Shown here: positions 55,784-64,000 of the stretch, one piece after another | How positions within the stretch are numbered: position 1 is the stretch's first letter | Layout of the letters: each line of letters begins with the position of its first letter | Origin: Bacteroidales bacterium | Lineage (GTDB): Bacteria; Bacteroidota; Bacteroidia; Bacteroidales; UBA932 | Length of the DNA: 64,000 bases | Reading direction: 5' to 3' | Assembly: GCA_015060335.1 (NCBI GenBank) | Contig: SUYR01000010.1 | Coordinates: 21,604-85,603, forward strand | Position numbers and translations under genes: made by a program | The notes under the pieces: generated by a model | Database searches by the model: none | What the model saw: only the letters and a program-made list of their open reading frames with translations | Told to the model about the DNA's origin: nothing

Positions 55784-57298
55784 CTATCTGAATTTTGTGC
55801 TGAAGAACTGGAACTGATCCCTCACAACATTGAACCAATATGACCAAGAGTGACCTTCTCCTGCATGGGTTTGGAACTCATGCTTGATGCCTTCTGAATT
55901 AAGCTTATCGTGCAGATTGCAGTTGACATCATAGAAGAAGTCGCTGGTTCCGCAATGGATGATGATATCCAGATTGTCAGGCTTGATCTGACCAGTAAGA
56001 TTTATGACTGTGTTTGCCTCCCAGTTCTCCGGATACTGATTCTTCTCTCCAAGACGCTTAGCTATCTCCCAATTGCCAGGGAAAGGACGGATATCTACCC
56101 CACCGGACAGGGAACCGACGATTCCGAAGACGTTCTGATGTCTTATGGTAAGATAGAGGGCACCATGACCGCCCATCGAGTTGCCTGTGATGGCTCTGGC
56201 GGTACGTCTTGGAATTGTCTTGTAGTTCTTGTCGATATAAGTTATCAGTTCGCTGGAAACAAATGTCTCGTATCTATATGTCGGATCCAGAGGACTGTCG
56301 AAGTACCAGCTGCTGTAACCGCCGTCCGGCATCACTACTATGACATTGTGCTTGTTTGCCAAGGCTTCTATATGGCCATCCTTGCTCCACGACTGGTAGT
56401 TGTCGCTATAGCCGTGAAGAAGATATACTACAGGGAATTCGCTGCCCGCCAGATATGTCTTAGGCGTGATGACTGTCACAGGAACATTCTTGTCCATGCT
56501 GTTGCTGCGTACCTGCACGACCTCGGTCTTGGATTCGCCGTTCTCGAGTGCCCCTGACAGGAATTCCGGAGTGTCGGTGTATATTCCAGGCTTGATCTTC
56601 ACGGGTCCCGGCAGAACGAAGTCATATGTATTGCCGGACTTGTCGATGAATGTAACCGTAACACCTTCTGCATAATTGCCGGCAGGCATATGTACAATCA
56701 CCTCGTCGGACTCGATATCAACCTCCATGATCTTGTCCGAGTCCGCTTCGGATGCTGACGAGAAGAGTCCGAGCTTCATGTCGTATGAGAACGTGCCGTG
56801 GAGCTGTTCTCCCGCATTTCCCTTTACACGGACTTTTGTAGGCTCATCTTTCAGATAGGCTTGCGACATATTTCCTGTTGTCGGTATCTTCAAGGCTCCG
56901 GTGATCGGCTTCAATGTAGGGAAATACCATCCGTATGATGTACAAACCACATAGGACTGATCAGATGGAAGAAAGATACTTCCTTTCCCCTTATATGCCT
57001 CTACTGGGGAAACTATGGCATAAGGGGATGTCAAGGGCTGCTCAAAGGTAAATGTGGCTCTGCCGGATGGGGTATTCTGCAACGGCTCGGAAACCTGGCC
57101 GTTCACAACTATGCTCTCCCCTTTTTCCCAAGATGGTCTGTAGATGTCGTCTGAGGTAAAGATTGAAACCGCCAGTTCCTTTACTTGATCCCCGTCTTCT
57201 CCTGCAGGTGTTTTTGTTCCCGTCTCCTCTGTCTCACAAGAAGAAAGTAAGAACGGGAACATAAGAAGTGTAAGAAAATATTTTGATGTTCTTTTCAT
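55784..57298 (-). CDS. Lipoprotein with beta-sandwich N-terminus and CE1-like esterase (copy 2)
   Basis: A 504-residue lipoprotein (Cys21 after PFLLSS). Residues about 40-245 form beta-rich domains resembling fimbrillin-like lipoproteins, with no catalytic motif. Residues about 260-504 form the esterase: Ser374 in T-G-N-S-M-G-G-H, Asp453 in C-G-T-S-D-F-F, His483 in G-E-G-H-S-W. This half is closely similar to the secreted esterase at 43898-44713. The lipid anchor suggests surface location. It is the last gene of the GH97-GH125-esterase run, 6 bp after GH125. Confidence 0.87.
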   Translation of the reverse strand: MKRTSKYFLTLLMFPFLLSSCETEETGTKTPAGEDGDQVKELAVSIFTSDDIYRPSWEKGESIVVNGQVSEPLQNTPSGRATFTFEQPLTSPYAIVSPVEAYKGKGSIFLPSDQSYVVCTSYGWYFPTLKPITGALKIPTTGNMSQAYLKDEPTKVRVKGNAGEQLHGTFSYDMKLGLFSSASEADSDKIMEVDIESDEVIVHMPAGNYAEGVTVTFIDKSGNTYDFVLPGPVKIKPGIYTDTPEFLSGALENGESKTEVVQVRSNSMDKNVPVTVITPKTYLAGSEFPVVYLLHGYSDNYQSWSKDGHIEALANKHNVIVVMPDGGYSSWYFDSPLDPTYRYETFVSSELITYIDKNYKTIPRRTARAITGNSMGGHGALYLTIRHQNVFGIVGSLSGGVDIRPFPGNWEIAKRLGEKNQYPENWEANTVINLTGQIKPDNLDIIIHCGTSDFFYDVNCNLHDKLNSEGIKHEFQTHAGEGHSWSYWFNVVRDQFQFFSTKFR

Positions 57299-57304
57299 CG
57301 AAGA

Positions 57305-58807
57305 TTATTTGATTGAATTGAGCACATCAAGTCTGCCTTCATTCACAAGCTTGATGACAAGCTCTCCGAAGAGGGTGTTCTGCCAAGCAAACCAAGGACG
57401 GGTGTATTTTGTAGGATCATCCTTGTGGAATGACTCATGGATGAAGCCTGTACCTGCATCTGTATTCATAATCATTTCCATGCACGCCTTGATCTCTGCG
57501 TTGTCTGTCGATGTGAATGCCTTCATCATGATGGACATTAGCCATACCATGTCAAAGCCGATATGAGGTCCGCCGATTCCTTCTCCTGCCTCACCCTTGA
57601 AGAAGTATGGATTTGACTCGCTCCATACGAACCTGCGGGTATTCTGGTAGATAGGGTCATTTACGTCAACATCACCCAGATATGGCATTGCAAGAAGGCT
57701 CGGAACATTGGCATCATCCATAAGGAGATAGTTACCGAAGCCGTCCACCTCGAATGCATAAATCTTTCCGAATTCAGGATGATTGTAAACTGCATATTTC
57801 TTGAGGGCAGCCTCTACTTCGTCAGCAAGGTCTGTGCAACGCTTAGCCATCTCAGGCTTTCCGTTTACAGTAGTCAGGATTTCTGCTGCCTTACGAAGCG
57901 AGGTCACAGCAAAGAAGTTTGACGGAACAAGGAAAAGATAGATGGTCGAGTCGTCTGACGGACGGAATACTGAAGCGATAAGGCCCACAGGATTCACAGG
58001 ATGACCATATCCCTTGTTGGAAACTGTATCATGAAGCTTTGTAGTGCGGCGTGTGAACGAATATGGTCCATGACCGTCCTTGCGCTGCTGCTCTACGAAT
58101 GTCTTGAGAGTCGCCTCGATCGATTTGAGCCAGTGTTCGTCGAAGATTGATGTGTCTCCTGTGGTCTTCCAATACTCATATGCAAGACGGATAGGATAGC
58201 AGTGAGAGTCGATCTCATATTTGCGTTCGTGGAGTTCTTCCTTCATGTCAGTATTGTCTGACATCCATTTGTGGTCTGGATTGGGGTCTGTCGGATCAAG
58301 GAACGCATTAGCATACGGATCGATTGCAATGCACTTGAACTGACGGCGGATGACACCTGCAATCATCTTTCTGAGATGCTCATCCTCGTTTGCAAGCTGA
58401 ACATATGGCCAGACCTGAGCTCCTGAGTCTCTTAGCCACATTGCATGGATATCGCCTGTATATACGAATGTGTCTTCCTGTCCGTCCTCGTCGTCACGGT
58501 AGTAAACAGTGGTGTCGAGTGTATTAGGGAAGCAGTTGATGAACATCCAGCGTAGTTTCTCATTTGTAAGGAGAGCTGCTATTTCCTGTATCTTCTTTTC
58601 CACTGCTTCAGATGTAAAGTTTCTGTCTTCCGGAGCAGGTCTGCGGTCTTTTGTATGGTCATCCCAGGCTTTTCCCATTGCCTCTGTGTCCACTTTCGCC
58701 ATTGTCTGTTCCTGCTGTTTCTCTTCAGTTCCGCGGTTTGCACAGCCTGTGAAAGCAAGTGTCATTACTGTGACTGCAAGAGCAAGGGAAATGTGTTTCT
58801 TGATCAT
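57305..58807 (-). CDS. GH125 exo-alpha-1,6-mannosidase-like lipoprotein
   Basis: A 500-residue protein with lipobox L-A-F-T-G-C (Cys22). It has the GH125 (alpha/alpha)6 barrel pattern and motifs G-D-I-H-A-M-W-L-R-D-S-G-A-Q near 115-128, Y-E-I-D-S-H-C-Y-P and D-A-N-V-P-S-L-L. GH125 inverting enzymes remove alpha-1,6-linked mannose from N-glycans or fungal mannan. Full family length. It lies 24 bp after a GH97 gene and 6 bp before the esterase, an enzyme set for a mannose- and galactose-bearing glycan. Confidence 0.92.
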   Translation of the reverse strand: MIKKHISLALAVTVMTLAFTGCANRGTEEKQQEQTMAKVDTEAMGKAWDDHTKDRRPAPEDRNFTSEAVEKKIQEIAALLTNEKLRWMFINCFPNTLDTTVYYRDDEDGQEDTFVYTGDIHAMWLRDSGAQVWPYVQLANEDEHLRKMIAGVIRRQFKCIAIDPYANAFLDPTDPNPDHKWMSDNTDMKEELHERKYEIDSHCYPIRLAYEYWKTTGDTSIFDEHWLKSIEATLKTFVEQQRKDGHGPYSFTRRTTKLHDTVSNKGYGHPVNPVGLIASVFRPSDDSTIYLFLVPSNFFAVTSLRKAAEILTTVNGKPEMAKRCTDLADEVEAALKKYAVYNHPEFGKIYAFEVDGFGNYLLMDDANVPSLLAMPYLGDVDVNDPIYQNTRRFVWSESNPYFFKGEAGEGIGGPHIGFDMVWLMSIMMKAFTSTDNAEIKACMEMIMNTDAGTGFIHESFHKDDPTKYTRPWFAWQNTLFGELVIKLVNEGRLDVLNSIK

Positions 58808-58831
58808 AATTACACTATTATTTGGTTATCA

Positions 58832-60772
58832 TTATTCTATTGTCGCAGCAAAACCTCCGTTGCAGACCATTCTGATATGGAGTTTTGTATCCTTGTTCAC
58901 TGTAGATTTCTCCTGGCGGTAGTCCATTGCCATCTTGGCTGCATTTACGCCATCCACAAAAGATGTCATCTGCATATCCTTTCCTTCAGGGAGAAAATCC
59001 AGAGTCACATCAATCTCACGACCCTTATCGTTGGTTATTCCGCCGATGAACCATTTCTGGCCCCTGCGCTTAGCCATTACGATATATTGTCCGGCCTCTG
59101 CTGCAAGCACGCGGGTATCGTCCCAGTTCACCGGAACGCTGGCAATGAAGTCTCGGCAGTCAGGCCATGCATCATAGCGGCAAGGGTTGTCCATCAGCAT
59201 CTGCAGGTGGCTCTCAAAGAGGACAAATGCCGCCAGATGATATACCTTTGTACCCACACCTGAGCAGAAAGGACGATTGCCGTGATGATATTTCGGCTGG
59301 TAGCATATCATGGCTCCTGGAGTATAGTCCATAGGGCCCACGGCATTACGGATGAACGGGAACCAGATGCTGTTCTTTGGAGTACATCCCCCGTTGAACT
59401 CCATTCCGCGTACTCCCTCATAAGTCAGGACGTTAGGATATCTGTATTCCAGACCGCTCGGATGGAATGCTCCATGGAAGTCAATCATGATATGATGCTC
59501 GGCAGCTTCCTTTGCCACTCTGTCATAATAATCCACCATCCACTGGTCCTGACGGTCCATGAAGTCGATCTTCGTACCTACGATTCCCCACTCCTCAAAC
59601 TTCTCGAAGAGATCCATATTATGCTCGACGGTAAGCCAAGGCAGCCATACAAAGATACCTACATTCTTCGATTTTGCATAGCTTATGAGTTCAGGAAGAT
59701 TAACTTTCGGATTTGTCTTGTATGGGTCACGGGTGCTAAGAGCCCAGCCCTCATCCATGATTATGTAAGGGACGCCGTTACGGGAAGCGAAATCCACGAA
59801 GTATTTGTAAGTTTCGAGGTTTATACCGCCCTCAAATGTCACGTCCGGTCCGTAAGGGATGCCGTTGAGCCAGTCCCAGCAAGCCTGGCCAGGTTTGATC
59901 CAGCTCACGTCTTCCAACTGGCATTTCTGAGCCAGACGCATAGGCATGGTATTCTCAGCAAGACGACCATCCTCCTGAGTTATAAGCATATAGCGCCATG
60001 GAAAAGTACGTGTACCCTCTGTCTTCGCAATATAATCCGCTTCCTTGAGAATACGCTGACGACGGTCGCCATCGTCCTCATACTCAAGCGGCACCTTCGG
60101 CTGGATTGCAGAAAGGCTGTTGTCCGAATTTCCCTTAAGGAAAAGTCCGGGATAGCTTACCAGGTCGAACTCACTCAGGAGAATCTTCTGATTCTTGCCC
60201 ATGATGAGCACTGGAAGCTCTGTCATCCTGTCTGTCTTCTTCCACTGACTGCTTTTCACAAGAGAGTAATTTTCCTCACATCCTGTCTTGAAGCCGCCCG
60301 GCTGCTGAAGTACCAGATCACATTCATCAGCGAGCTGGAATACTGTATTTTCCTGCATGATCTCGATCTGGTCAGGAATCGATGTCCTCATACGGAATGC
60401 AACTCCGTCATCATATATACGGAAATCGACCGAGTATCCGCCCTTCATGTCAAGTGTAAGCAGAGTATAATTGTTCTCCACCTGACTGTATTTCAATGGG
60501 AAAATCGGAGTCACAGTCTCTTCCACCCTCTTCAGACTCTTCTTCTTAAGAACAGGTTTCTCACCCAAGACCCTATCACTGAGCTGCATGCCGATGATGC
60601 TCCTGGCGAGCAAGGTCTCACCGTGACTTACCACATCATAATAGATTGCATCCGAAAGCGTAACGCACACATTTGTCTGTCCATCCGGACTCTGAGCCGT
60701 AACCACCTTCTGCGCATAAGACGAGATGCCAATCGAAAACATCAGCACAAGGGAAATGATTTTTATTTTCAT
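58832..60772 (-). CDS. GH97 family retaining alpha-galactosidase-like enzyme (copy 2)
   Basis: A 646-residue enzyme with a signal peptide ending SSYAQ, paralogous to the GH97 at 31255-33216 along its whole length. The T-K-I-D-F-M-D-R motif keeps the nucleophile position (Asp403) of retaining GH97 enzymes, and Y-E-G-V-R-G-M-E follows. The short N-terminal linker and the loops differ from copy 1, so the two may prefer different linkages. It is the first gene of the GH97-GH125-esterase unit. The upstream region (60773-60923) holds only a weak box (TAAATTCG, minus strand, 60813-60820). Confidence 0.9.
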   Translation of the reverse strand: MKIKIISLVLMFSIGISSYAQKVVTAQSPDGQTNVCVTLSDAIYYDVVSHGETLLARSIIGMQLSDRVLGEKPVLKKKSLKRVEETVTPIFPLKYSQVENNYTLLTLDMKGGYSVDFRIYDDGVAFRMRTSIPDQIEIMQENTVFQLADECDLVLQQPGGFKTGCEENYSLVKSSQWKKTDRMTELPVLIMGKNQKILLSEFDLVSYPGLFLKGNSDNSLSAIQPKVPLEYEDDGDRRQRILKEADYIAKTEGTRTFPWRYMLITQEDGRLAENTMPMRLAQKCQLEDVSWIKPGQACWDWLNGIPYGPDVTFEGGINLETYKYFVDFASRNGVPYIIMDEGWALSTRDPYKTNPKVNLPELISYAKSKNVGIFVWLPWLTVEHNMDLFEKFEEWGIVGTKIDFMDRQDQWMVDYYDRVAKEAAEHHIMIDFHGAFHPSGLEYRYPNVLTYEGVRGMEFNGGCTPKNSIWFPFIRNAVGPMDYTPGAMICYQPKYHHGNRPFCSGVGTKVYHLAAFVLFESHLQMLMDNPCRYDAWPDCRDFIASVPVNWDDTRVLAAEAGQYIVMAKRRGQKWFIGGITNDKGREIDVTLDFLPEGKDMQMTSFVDGVNAAKMAMDYRQEKSTVNKDTKLHIRMVCNGGFAATIE

Positions 60773-60896
60773 TCGATATGTCAGTTGTGTTATTGTATAT
60801 TATTATAATTTACGAATTTACACATGATAATCGAACTTTTTGTATGGATTCCGGACTATATAGTGCAGATTTGTGACGTTATCATATATAAAAAAG

Positions 60897-60919
60897 GGCA
60901 CCTGCAATCTGCAGATGCC
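60897..60919 (-). terminator. Rho-independent terminator after tRNA(CAT)
   Basis: On the minus strand GGCATCTGCA and TGCAGGTGCC pair (one mismatch) around GAT and are followed by a run of six T (60890-60895). It lies 5 bp beyond the tRNA 3' end. Confidence 0.8.
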
Positions 60920-60923
60920 TTTG

Positions 60924-60998
60924 TGGTCCCACCAGGGCTTGAACCTGGGACCCCCTGATTATGAGTCAGGTGCTACTAACCAACTGAGCTATAGGACC
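60924..60998 (-). tRNA. tRNA with anticodon CAT (Met elongator or Ile2)
   Basis: A 75-nt cloverleaf: acceptor arm GGTCCTA with TGGGACC, a D-arm region AGCTCAGTTGG, anticodon stem CCTGA/TCAGG around CTCATAA (anticodon at 60961-60963), and the T-arm GGTTCAAGCC. The discriminator is A and CCA is not encoded. The anticodon CAT can be elongator Met or, after lysidine modification, Ile(ATA); the sequence alone does not settle which. Confidence 0.9.
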
Positions 60999-61302
60999 AA
61001 TATTTTGTTTGCTTTTGGTAATTTCTTCGCTGGACTTCGCATCCTCTGTCAGTCACTACCGAAAGGTAGCTCCTTCCTCCGTCGCTCGTCCGCCTTGAAA
61101 TTCCTCAAAACCAAGCCAAAATCTTATAACTGGCTTGACCAGAACAAACATTTTCAATAACATTGGCGGTCATTCGAAACGACCATCTCCCTTGCAGGCT
61201 GCCAATGTCGATTATTTCAAAATAAACTTCAAAATATTTACTGTGGTTCGGAGTGGGTACCGAACCACATTGCAAATATAATACTTTTTTTGAAAACTTC
61301 GA
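60999..61302. other. Structured non-coding stretch between tRNA and rpsJ
   Basis: This 304-bp gap has no credible gene, but several inverted repeats read on the minus strand: TGTGGTTCGG/CCGAACCACA (61242-61251, 61260-61269), an 8-bp ACATTGGC/GCCAATGT pair (61160-61167, 61201-61208) enclosing the hairpin GGTCGTTTCGAATGACC (61168-61184), and a CTACC-TTTC-GGTAG hairpin (61057-61070 region). It looks like a leader or small RNA rather than spacer. Confidence 0.5.
61273..61280 (-). promoter_or_regulatory. Putative -7 box downstream of rpsJ
   Basis: TATATTTG on the minus strand lies directly before the first hairpin of the non-coding stretch; it could start an RNA that runs through to the tRNA. Confidence 0.4.
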
Positions 61303-61611
61303 TTAGTTGAGCTTGATTTCAACCTCAACACCAGAAGAAAGTTCAAGCTTCATGAGAGCATCAACTGTCTTTGGAGTTGAATCGTAAATGTCAAGAAGAC
61401 GGCAGTATGAGTTGAGCTCGAACTGCTCACGTGACTTCTTGTTTACGAAAGTCGAGCGGTTAACAGTGAAGATCTTCTTGTTGGTCGGAAGCGGAATAGG
61501 TCCGTTCACGCGAGCGCCTGTTGCAGACACTGTATCAACGATCTTCTTTGCCGACTTGTCAACAAGCATATGATCGAATGATTTGAGTTTTATTCTAATT
61601 ACTTGGCTCAT
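61303..61611 (-). CDS. rpsJ: 30S ribosomal protein S10
   Basis: A 102-residue protein of normal length for S10. Recognisable blocks are [19 protein letters not shown], and the C-terminal [10 protein letters not shown]10 assembles into the head of the small subunit and also acts in transcription antitermination as NusE. It follows fusA by 29 bp in the str-type gene order. Confidence 0.98.
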   Translation of the reverse strand: MSQVIRIKLKSFDHMLVDKSAKKIVDTVSATGARVNGPIPLPTNKKIFTVNRSTFVNKKSREQFELNSYCRLLDIYDSTPKTVDALMKLELSSGVEVEIKLN

Positions 61612-61640
61612 ATCAAATTTCGTTGAATTCTGTTAAACAA

Positions 61641-63752
61641 TTATTCGTCATCTTCAGCCTTGTAGCCACTCTTCTCGATTACCTCTTTTGCAAGTCCAGC
61701 TGGAACTTCAGCATAGTGGTGGAATGACATTGTGCTGGTTGCACGTCCTGAAGAAATGGTACGGAGGATAGTCACGTAACCGAACTGCTCTGCAAGTGGA
61801 ACGTATGCCTTTACGATACGTGCTCCGAGAGTCGAGTCCATTGCGTTGATCTGTCCACGACGACGATTGAGGTCACCTACGATGTCTCCCATGTAATCCT
61901 CCGGAGTAACAACTTCGAGGCTCATGATAGGCTCAAGGAGAACCGGCTTAGCCTTAGGACAAGCGTGACGGAATGCCTGGCGTGCGCAAATCTCGAATGA
62001 GAGCTGGTCAGAGTCAACCGGGTGGAATGAACCATCCTTGAGTGTAACCTTGAGTGATGGCACCTCGTAACCTGCGAGAACACCGTTTGACATTGCTGAC
62101 TTGAAGCCCTTCTCCACAGATGGTATGAACTCCTTAGGAACGTTACCACCCTTGACCTCGTCGATGAACTGAAGACCTGTAACACCTTCGTCTGCAGGTC
62201 CGATCTCAACGATGATATCCGCGAACTTACCACGACCACCAGTCTGCTTCTTGAATACCTCACGATGCTGAACTGTTGCTGTGATGGTCTCCTTGTAGTT
62301 AACCTGAGGTGCACCCTGGTTGATATCTACTCCGAACTCACGACGGAGACGGTCAACGATGATGTCAAGGTGAAGCTCACCCATACCGCTGATGACAGTC
62401 TGACCTGTCTCGTGATCTGTCTTGACAGTAAATGTAGGGTCCTCCTCAGCGAGCTTAGCAAGTGCGATACCGAGCTTGTCAAGATCCTTCTGAGTCTTTG
62501 GCTCAACAGCAAGTCCGATAACCGGATCAGGGAACTCCATAGACTCGAGAGTGATAGGAGCCTGCTCGAAGCAGATAGTGTCTCCAGTGCGGAGGTCCTT
62601 GAAACCTACTGCAGCACAGATGTCACCTGCTTCAACACACTCGATAGGATTCTGCTTGTTCGAGTGCATCTGATAGAGACGTGCAACACGCTCCTTCTTG
62701 TCTGAACGGGTGTTGAGTACATATGAACCTGCGTCAAGTTTTCCTGAATATGCGCGGAGGAAAGCAAGACGACCTACGAATGGGTCAGTTGCAATCTTGA
62801 ACACGAGAGCAGCGAACGGCTCCTTAGCATCAGGCTTACGCTCAACCTCGTCTCCGGTCTTAGGGTTGATACCTTTGACCGCACCCTTATCAAGTGGAGA
62901 AGGAAGGTAACGCATGATTGCATTGAGAAGGAACTGAACACCTTTGTTCTTGAATGATGAACCACAGCATGCAGGCACGATAGCCATGTCGATAGTTGCC
63001 TTACGGAGAGCTGCGATCACCTCATCCTCAGAAATTGAGTCAGGATCCTCGAAGAACTTTTCCATAAGCGACTCGTCATACTCGGCAGCAGCCTCAACGA
63101 GCTTCTCTCTCCATGCATTTGCCTCGTCCACATACTTCTCAGGAATATCAGTAATCTGATAGTTTACGAGAGCATCTGAATTGTGGTCGTAAATCATAGC
63201 CTTCATAGCGATAAGGTCGATGATACCATCAAACTTATCCTCTGCTCCGATAGGAATACAGATTGGAACGGCACGTGCACCAAGCTTCTCCTTCATCTCG
63301 TCGATTACAGCGAAGAAGTCAGCACCGACACGGTCCATCTTGTTGATATAAGCAATCTTCGGAACACCGTACTTGTCAGCCTGACGCCATACAGTCTCTG
63401 ACTGTGGCTGAACACGTCCTACCGCACAGAAGGTAGCGACTGTTCCGTCGAGCACACGGAGTGAACGCTCTACCTCAACGGTAAAGTCAACGTGGCCCGG
63501 AGTGTCGATCAGGTTGATCTGATACTGGTTTCCATTGTAGTTCCAGAATGCGGTTGTAGCAGCAGAAGTGATGGTGATACCACGCTCCTGCTCCTGTACC
63601 ATCCAGTCCATAGTTGCACCACCCTCATGAACCTCACCGATCTTGTGAGTCTTACCTGTATAATACAGGATACGCTCTGAAGTAGTGGTCTTACCGGCAT
63701 CGATGTGAGCCATGATACCGATATTTCTGGTGTATTTAAGATCTCTTGCCAT
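61641..63752 (-). CDS. fusA: Translation elongation factor G
   Basis: A 703-residue GTPase. G1 A-H-I-D-A-G-K-T-T (15-23), D-T-P-G-H-V-D (G3), N-K-M-D (G4), followed by domains II to V, with R-G-Q-I-N-A-M in domain V. It drives translocation on the ribosome. Length and order are standard. It sits between rpsG and rpsJ, as in most Bacteroidota. Confidence 0.98.
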   Translation of the reverse strand: MARDLKYTRNIGIMAHIDAGKTTTSERILYYTGKTHKIGEVHEGGATMDWMVQEQERGITITSAATTAFWNYNGNQYQINLIDTPGHVDFTVEVERSLRVLDGTVATFCAVGRVQPQSETVWRQADKYGVPKIAYINKMDRVGADFFAVIDEMKEKLGARAVPICIPIGAEDKFDGIIDLIAMKAMIYDHNSDALVNYQITDIPEKYVDEANAWREKLVEAAAEYDESLMEKFFEDPDSISEDEVIAALRKATIDMAIVPACCGSSFKNKGVQFLLNAIMRYLPSPLDKGAVKGINPKTGDEVERKPDAKEPFAALVFKIATDPFVGRLAFLRAYSGKLDAGSYVLNTRSDKKERVARLYQMHSNKQNPIECVEAGDICAAVGFKDLRTGDTICFEQAPITLESMEFPDPVIGLAVEPKTQKDLDKLGIALAKLAEEDPTFTVKTDHETGQTVISGMGELHLDIIVDRLRREFGVDINQGAPQVNYKETITATVQHREVFKKQTGGRGKFADIIVEIGPADEGVTGLQFIDEVKGGNVPKEFIPSVEKGFKSAMSNGVLAGYEVPSLKVTLKDGSFHPVDSDQLSFEICARQAFRHACPKAKPVLLEPIMSLEVVTPEDYMGDIVGDLNRRRGQINAMDSTLGARIVKAYVPLAEQFGYVTILRTISSGRATSTMSFHHYAEVPAGLAKEVIEKSGYKAEDDE

Positions 63753-63779
63753 TTTCTGTAAGTCTTAAATAGTGTTGGA

Positions 63780-64000
63780 CTAGAATCTGAAGTGAGCAAA
63801 CGCCTTGTTGGCCTCTGCCATTCTGTGCATGTCTTCTTTTCTCTTGAATGCTGCACCCTCGCAGTTATATGCTGCGATGATCTCAGCACAGAGCTTTTCT
63901 GCCATTGTGTGGCCTGAACGCTTACGAGCGAAATTGATCATGTTCTTCATAGAGAGAGAGATCTTTCTTTCAGGACGCACCTCCATTGGCACCTGGAAGT
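63780..64000 (-). CDS. rpsG: 30S ribosomal protein S7 (5' part outside window)
   Basis: The C-terminal part only. The frame runs past the window edge; the visible residues include [11 protein letters not shown], then [22 protein letters not shown], matching the end of S7, which binds the 3' major domain of 16S rRNA. It ends 27 bp before the fusA start. The visible tail stops soon after F-A-H-F-R-F, so this protein lacks the long C-terminal tail of the E. coli form. Confidence 0.95.
   Translation of the reverse strand, partial: FQVPMEVRPERKISLSMKNMINFARKRSGHTMAEKLCAEIIAAYNCEGAAFKRKEDMHRMAEANKAFAHFRF

Noticed and set aside
59282..60808. 508-codon plus-strand frame
   Set aside because: Lies fully opposite the GH97 gene, with no signal or domain; a shadow of its codon use.
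60873..61160. 95-codon plus-strand frame over the tRNA region
   Set aside because: Its H-Q-G-L-N-L-G-P-P stretch is the familiar antisense translation of a tRNA gene; the tRNA explains it.

Overview
The window looks like chromosomal DNA of a gut- or rumen-type member of the Bacteroidales (Bacteroidota). The signs are SusC/SusD pairs, hybrid-two-component-type (HTCS) regulators, a FecI/FecR sigma/anti-sigma pair, many signal-peptide or lipobox exoenzymes, an rpsG-fusA-rpsJ run, and promoter-like TAnnTTTG boxes (the Bacteroidota -7 element) with few Shine-Dalgarno sequences. The genus cannot be fixed from the sequence alone.

Layout. (1) 1-12.6 kb, minus strand: a tightly packed glycan-uptake locus (PUL 1) running ECF sigma, FecR anti-sigma, STN-type SusC, SusD, a SusE/F-like lipoprotein, two tandem paralogous TIM-barrel lipoproteins of unknown specificity, and a large SusE/F-like lipoprotein cut by the window edge. 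(2) 12.6-14.3 kb: a DUF4294 protein and an Rpn-type PD-(D/E)XK nuclease with a 12-bp repeat tail. (3) 14.6-22.1 kb, plus strand: a polyamine import operon made of an outer-membrane barrel protein, potA, potB, potC, potD and a GNAT acetyltransferase fused to an unknown region with two C-terminal membrane helices. A predicted 40-nt hairpin lies in its leader. (4) 22.1-24.8 kb, minus: a TonB receptor with a CxxC in its plug and a small His-rich secreted protein, probably a metal uptake pair. (5) 25-60.8 kb: a second, large glycan locus (PUL 2). Two paralogous HTCS-like regulators on the plus strand flank a 19-kb minus-strand block: phosphodiesterase/SGNH fusion, DUF4091 (GH123-like) protein, esterase, SusC, SusD, DUF1735/discoidin lipoprotein, GH109, GH27, GH97 and sialate O-acetylesterase. 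The second regulator is followed by a CotH-family lipoprotein. Beyond it lie an organophosphate-type MFS transporter and a GH97-GH125-esterase operon. (6) 60.9-64 kb, minus: tRNA(CAT), a structured non-coding stretch, rpsJ, fusA and partial rpsG.

How the genes fit. PUL 2 encodes enzymes able to remove alpha-galactose (GH27, retaining GH97), alpha-GalNAc (GH109), possibly beta-GalNAc (DUF4091/GH123-like), alpha-1,6-mannose (GH125) and acyl or phosphodiester decorations. That points to a branched, decorated glycan such as a host glycoprotein; this is inference. The most unusual feature is that both HTCS proteins keep the sensor, membrane helix and AraC DNA-binding parts but have lost the His, N-box and G-box motifs of the kinase and the key Lys and acidic residues of the receiver, so they may work without phosphotransfer. 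Other notable points are the GNAT-membrane fusion in the pot operon, a one-base frameshift in the signal peptide of the second SusC, a 14-bp perfect inverted repeat before the first HTCS gene, and a palindromic element of about 106 bp present at two sites.
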